In this document: positions 63,801-64,000 of the stretch, in pieces
Layout: each line of letters opens with the position of its first letter
Numbering within the stretch: position 1 is the first letter of the stretch
Assembly (NCBI RefSeq): GCF_016859285.1
Contig: NC_053413.1
Span: forward strand, 14,175,001 to 14,239,000
DNA from: Xiphias gladius
Taxonomy: Eukaryota; Chordata; Actinopteri; Istiophoriformes; Xiphiidae
Reading direction: 5' to 3'
DNA: 64,000 nucleotides
Made by a program: the position numbers and the translations under genes
Notes under the pieces: generated by a model
Database searches by the model: none
What the model saw: the letters and a program-made list of their open reading frames with translations, nothing else
Told to the model about the DNA's origin: nothing

Positions 63801-63956
63801 AGCAGTCTGAGTCTCACTCCCACTCCCCTGCACCCTGTCTTCCTGTCCCTCAACAAAACTGTTGGGGTCCGAGTCTTTGGGAAGGAACAAGTGTTTGTCT
63901 CCTTCCTGGCACAAGGGCAACAAGCAAAGTTCAGTGTGGGTACCTGCTGTGCTCAG
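60867..63956 (+). CDS. erich6: ERICH6/FAM194-type protein, 3' part beyond window
   Basis: Likely glutamate-rich protein 6, a poorly understood, mostly testis/cilium-expressed protein defined by the FAM194 domain. Ten coding exons are readable: 60867-60885, 61053-61086, 61289-61385, 61484-61576, 61660-61871, 61987-62048, 62221-62399, 63015-63097, 63303-63461 and 63731-63956. They join in frame for 388 codons, and the gene continues past the right edge (donor GTAAAAG at 63957). A CEYCGEKARP cysteine motif occurs early. The FAM194 core appears as YYSNGMKFLTLFPDGSA, then AFYPSGILALVVV across a splice, then CIVYDDSY and CYHSNGNIW. The leader has no earlier in-frame ATG, so the glutamate-rich N terminus known in mammals seems absent. 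The join between exons 2 and 3 is the least certain, since a GTGAGA donor 19 bases later is stronger but breaks the frame. Confidence 0.75.
62650..62937. mobile_element. MITE-like non-autonomous DNA transposon
   Basis: About 290 bp flanked by inverted ends: AGGGTTACTCCACCAAA on the left and TTTGGTGGAGTGCCCCT on the right, 15 of 17 bases complementary. The interior has no coding capacity and contains phrases such as ATGCCTCAGGCTCCAGA seen in dispersed fish copies. It sits in an erich6 intron. A target duplication could not be identified. Confidence 0.65.
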
Positions 63957-64000
63957 GTAAAAGTGAAGCATTGTTTACTGTTTTTAAACAAGATATTTCT

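Overview
The window is teleost genomic DNA, most likely from a percomorph-type bony fish. This rests on the gene set (otolin, an il12a of fish type, a zona pellucida 3 gene without a membrane anchor), compact introns with GT-AG borders, Tc1-like transposons, LINE tails and very many (CA)n/(TG)n microsatellites. No bacterial, viral or CRISPR features were seen. Exon borders were read by eye and checked for frame; for every complete gene model the coding lengths sum to a whole number of codons.

Layout, left to right: tal1 (+, haematopoietic bHLH factor, with a candidate GATA-driven first exon), a 5.5 kb gene-free stretch, otolin-1 (-, otolith collagen with C1q head), a degraded LINE 3' end, ppm1l (+, membrane PP2C phosphatase), a decayed arl14-like pseudogene (+), arl14-like GTPase (+, single exon), a C3orf80-like small membrane protein (-), a Tc1-like transposon, zp3-like egg-coat gene (-), il12a (-, IL-12 p35), schip1 (-, at least two alternative 5' ends), two tandem secreted genes with a four-cysteine ZP-N-like module and long Pro/Thr/Tyr or Pro/His tails (-,-), and the first part of an erich6/FAM194-type gene (+) that runs off the right edge.

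The block otol1, ppm1l, arl14, C3orf80, il12a, schip1 and erich6 corresponds to genes that in human lie on 3q25-q26, whereas tal1 is on human 1p33, so a conserved-block junction falls between about 4.6 and 10 kb. Genes between ARL14 and C3orf80 in human (IFT80, SMC4, TRIM59, KPNA4) are absent here, and a zp3-like gene sits between C3orf80-like and il12a.

The most interesting signal is a likely egg-coat theme: zp3-like and the two tandem ZP-N-like genes share the minus strand within 26 kb, and each has a pair of CACCTG/CAGGTG E-boxes 24-29 bp apart within about 210 bp upstream of its ATG, the motif type used by the oocyte factor FIGLA. The tandem genes look like a little-described secreted family whose tails have diverged (tyrosine-rich with a furin site in one, histidine-rich in the other).
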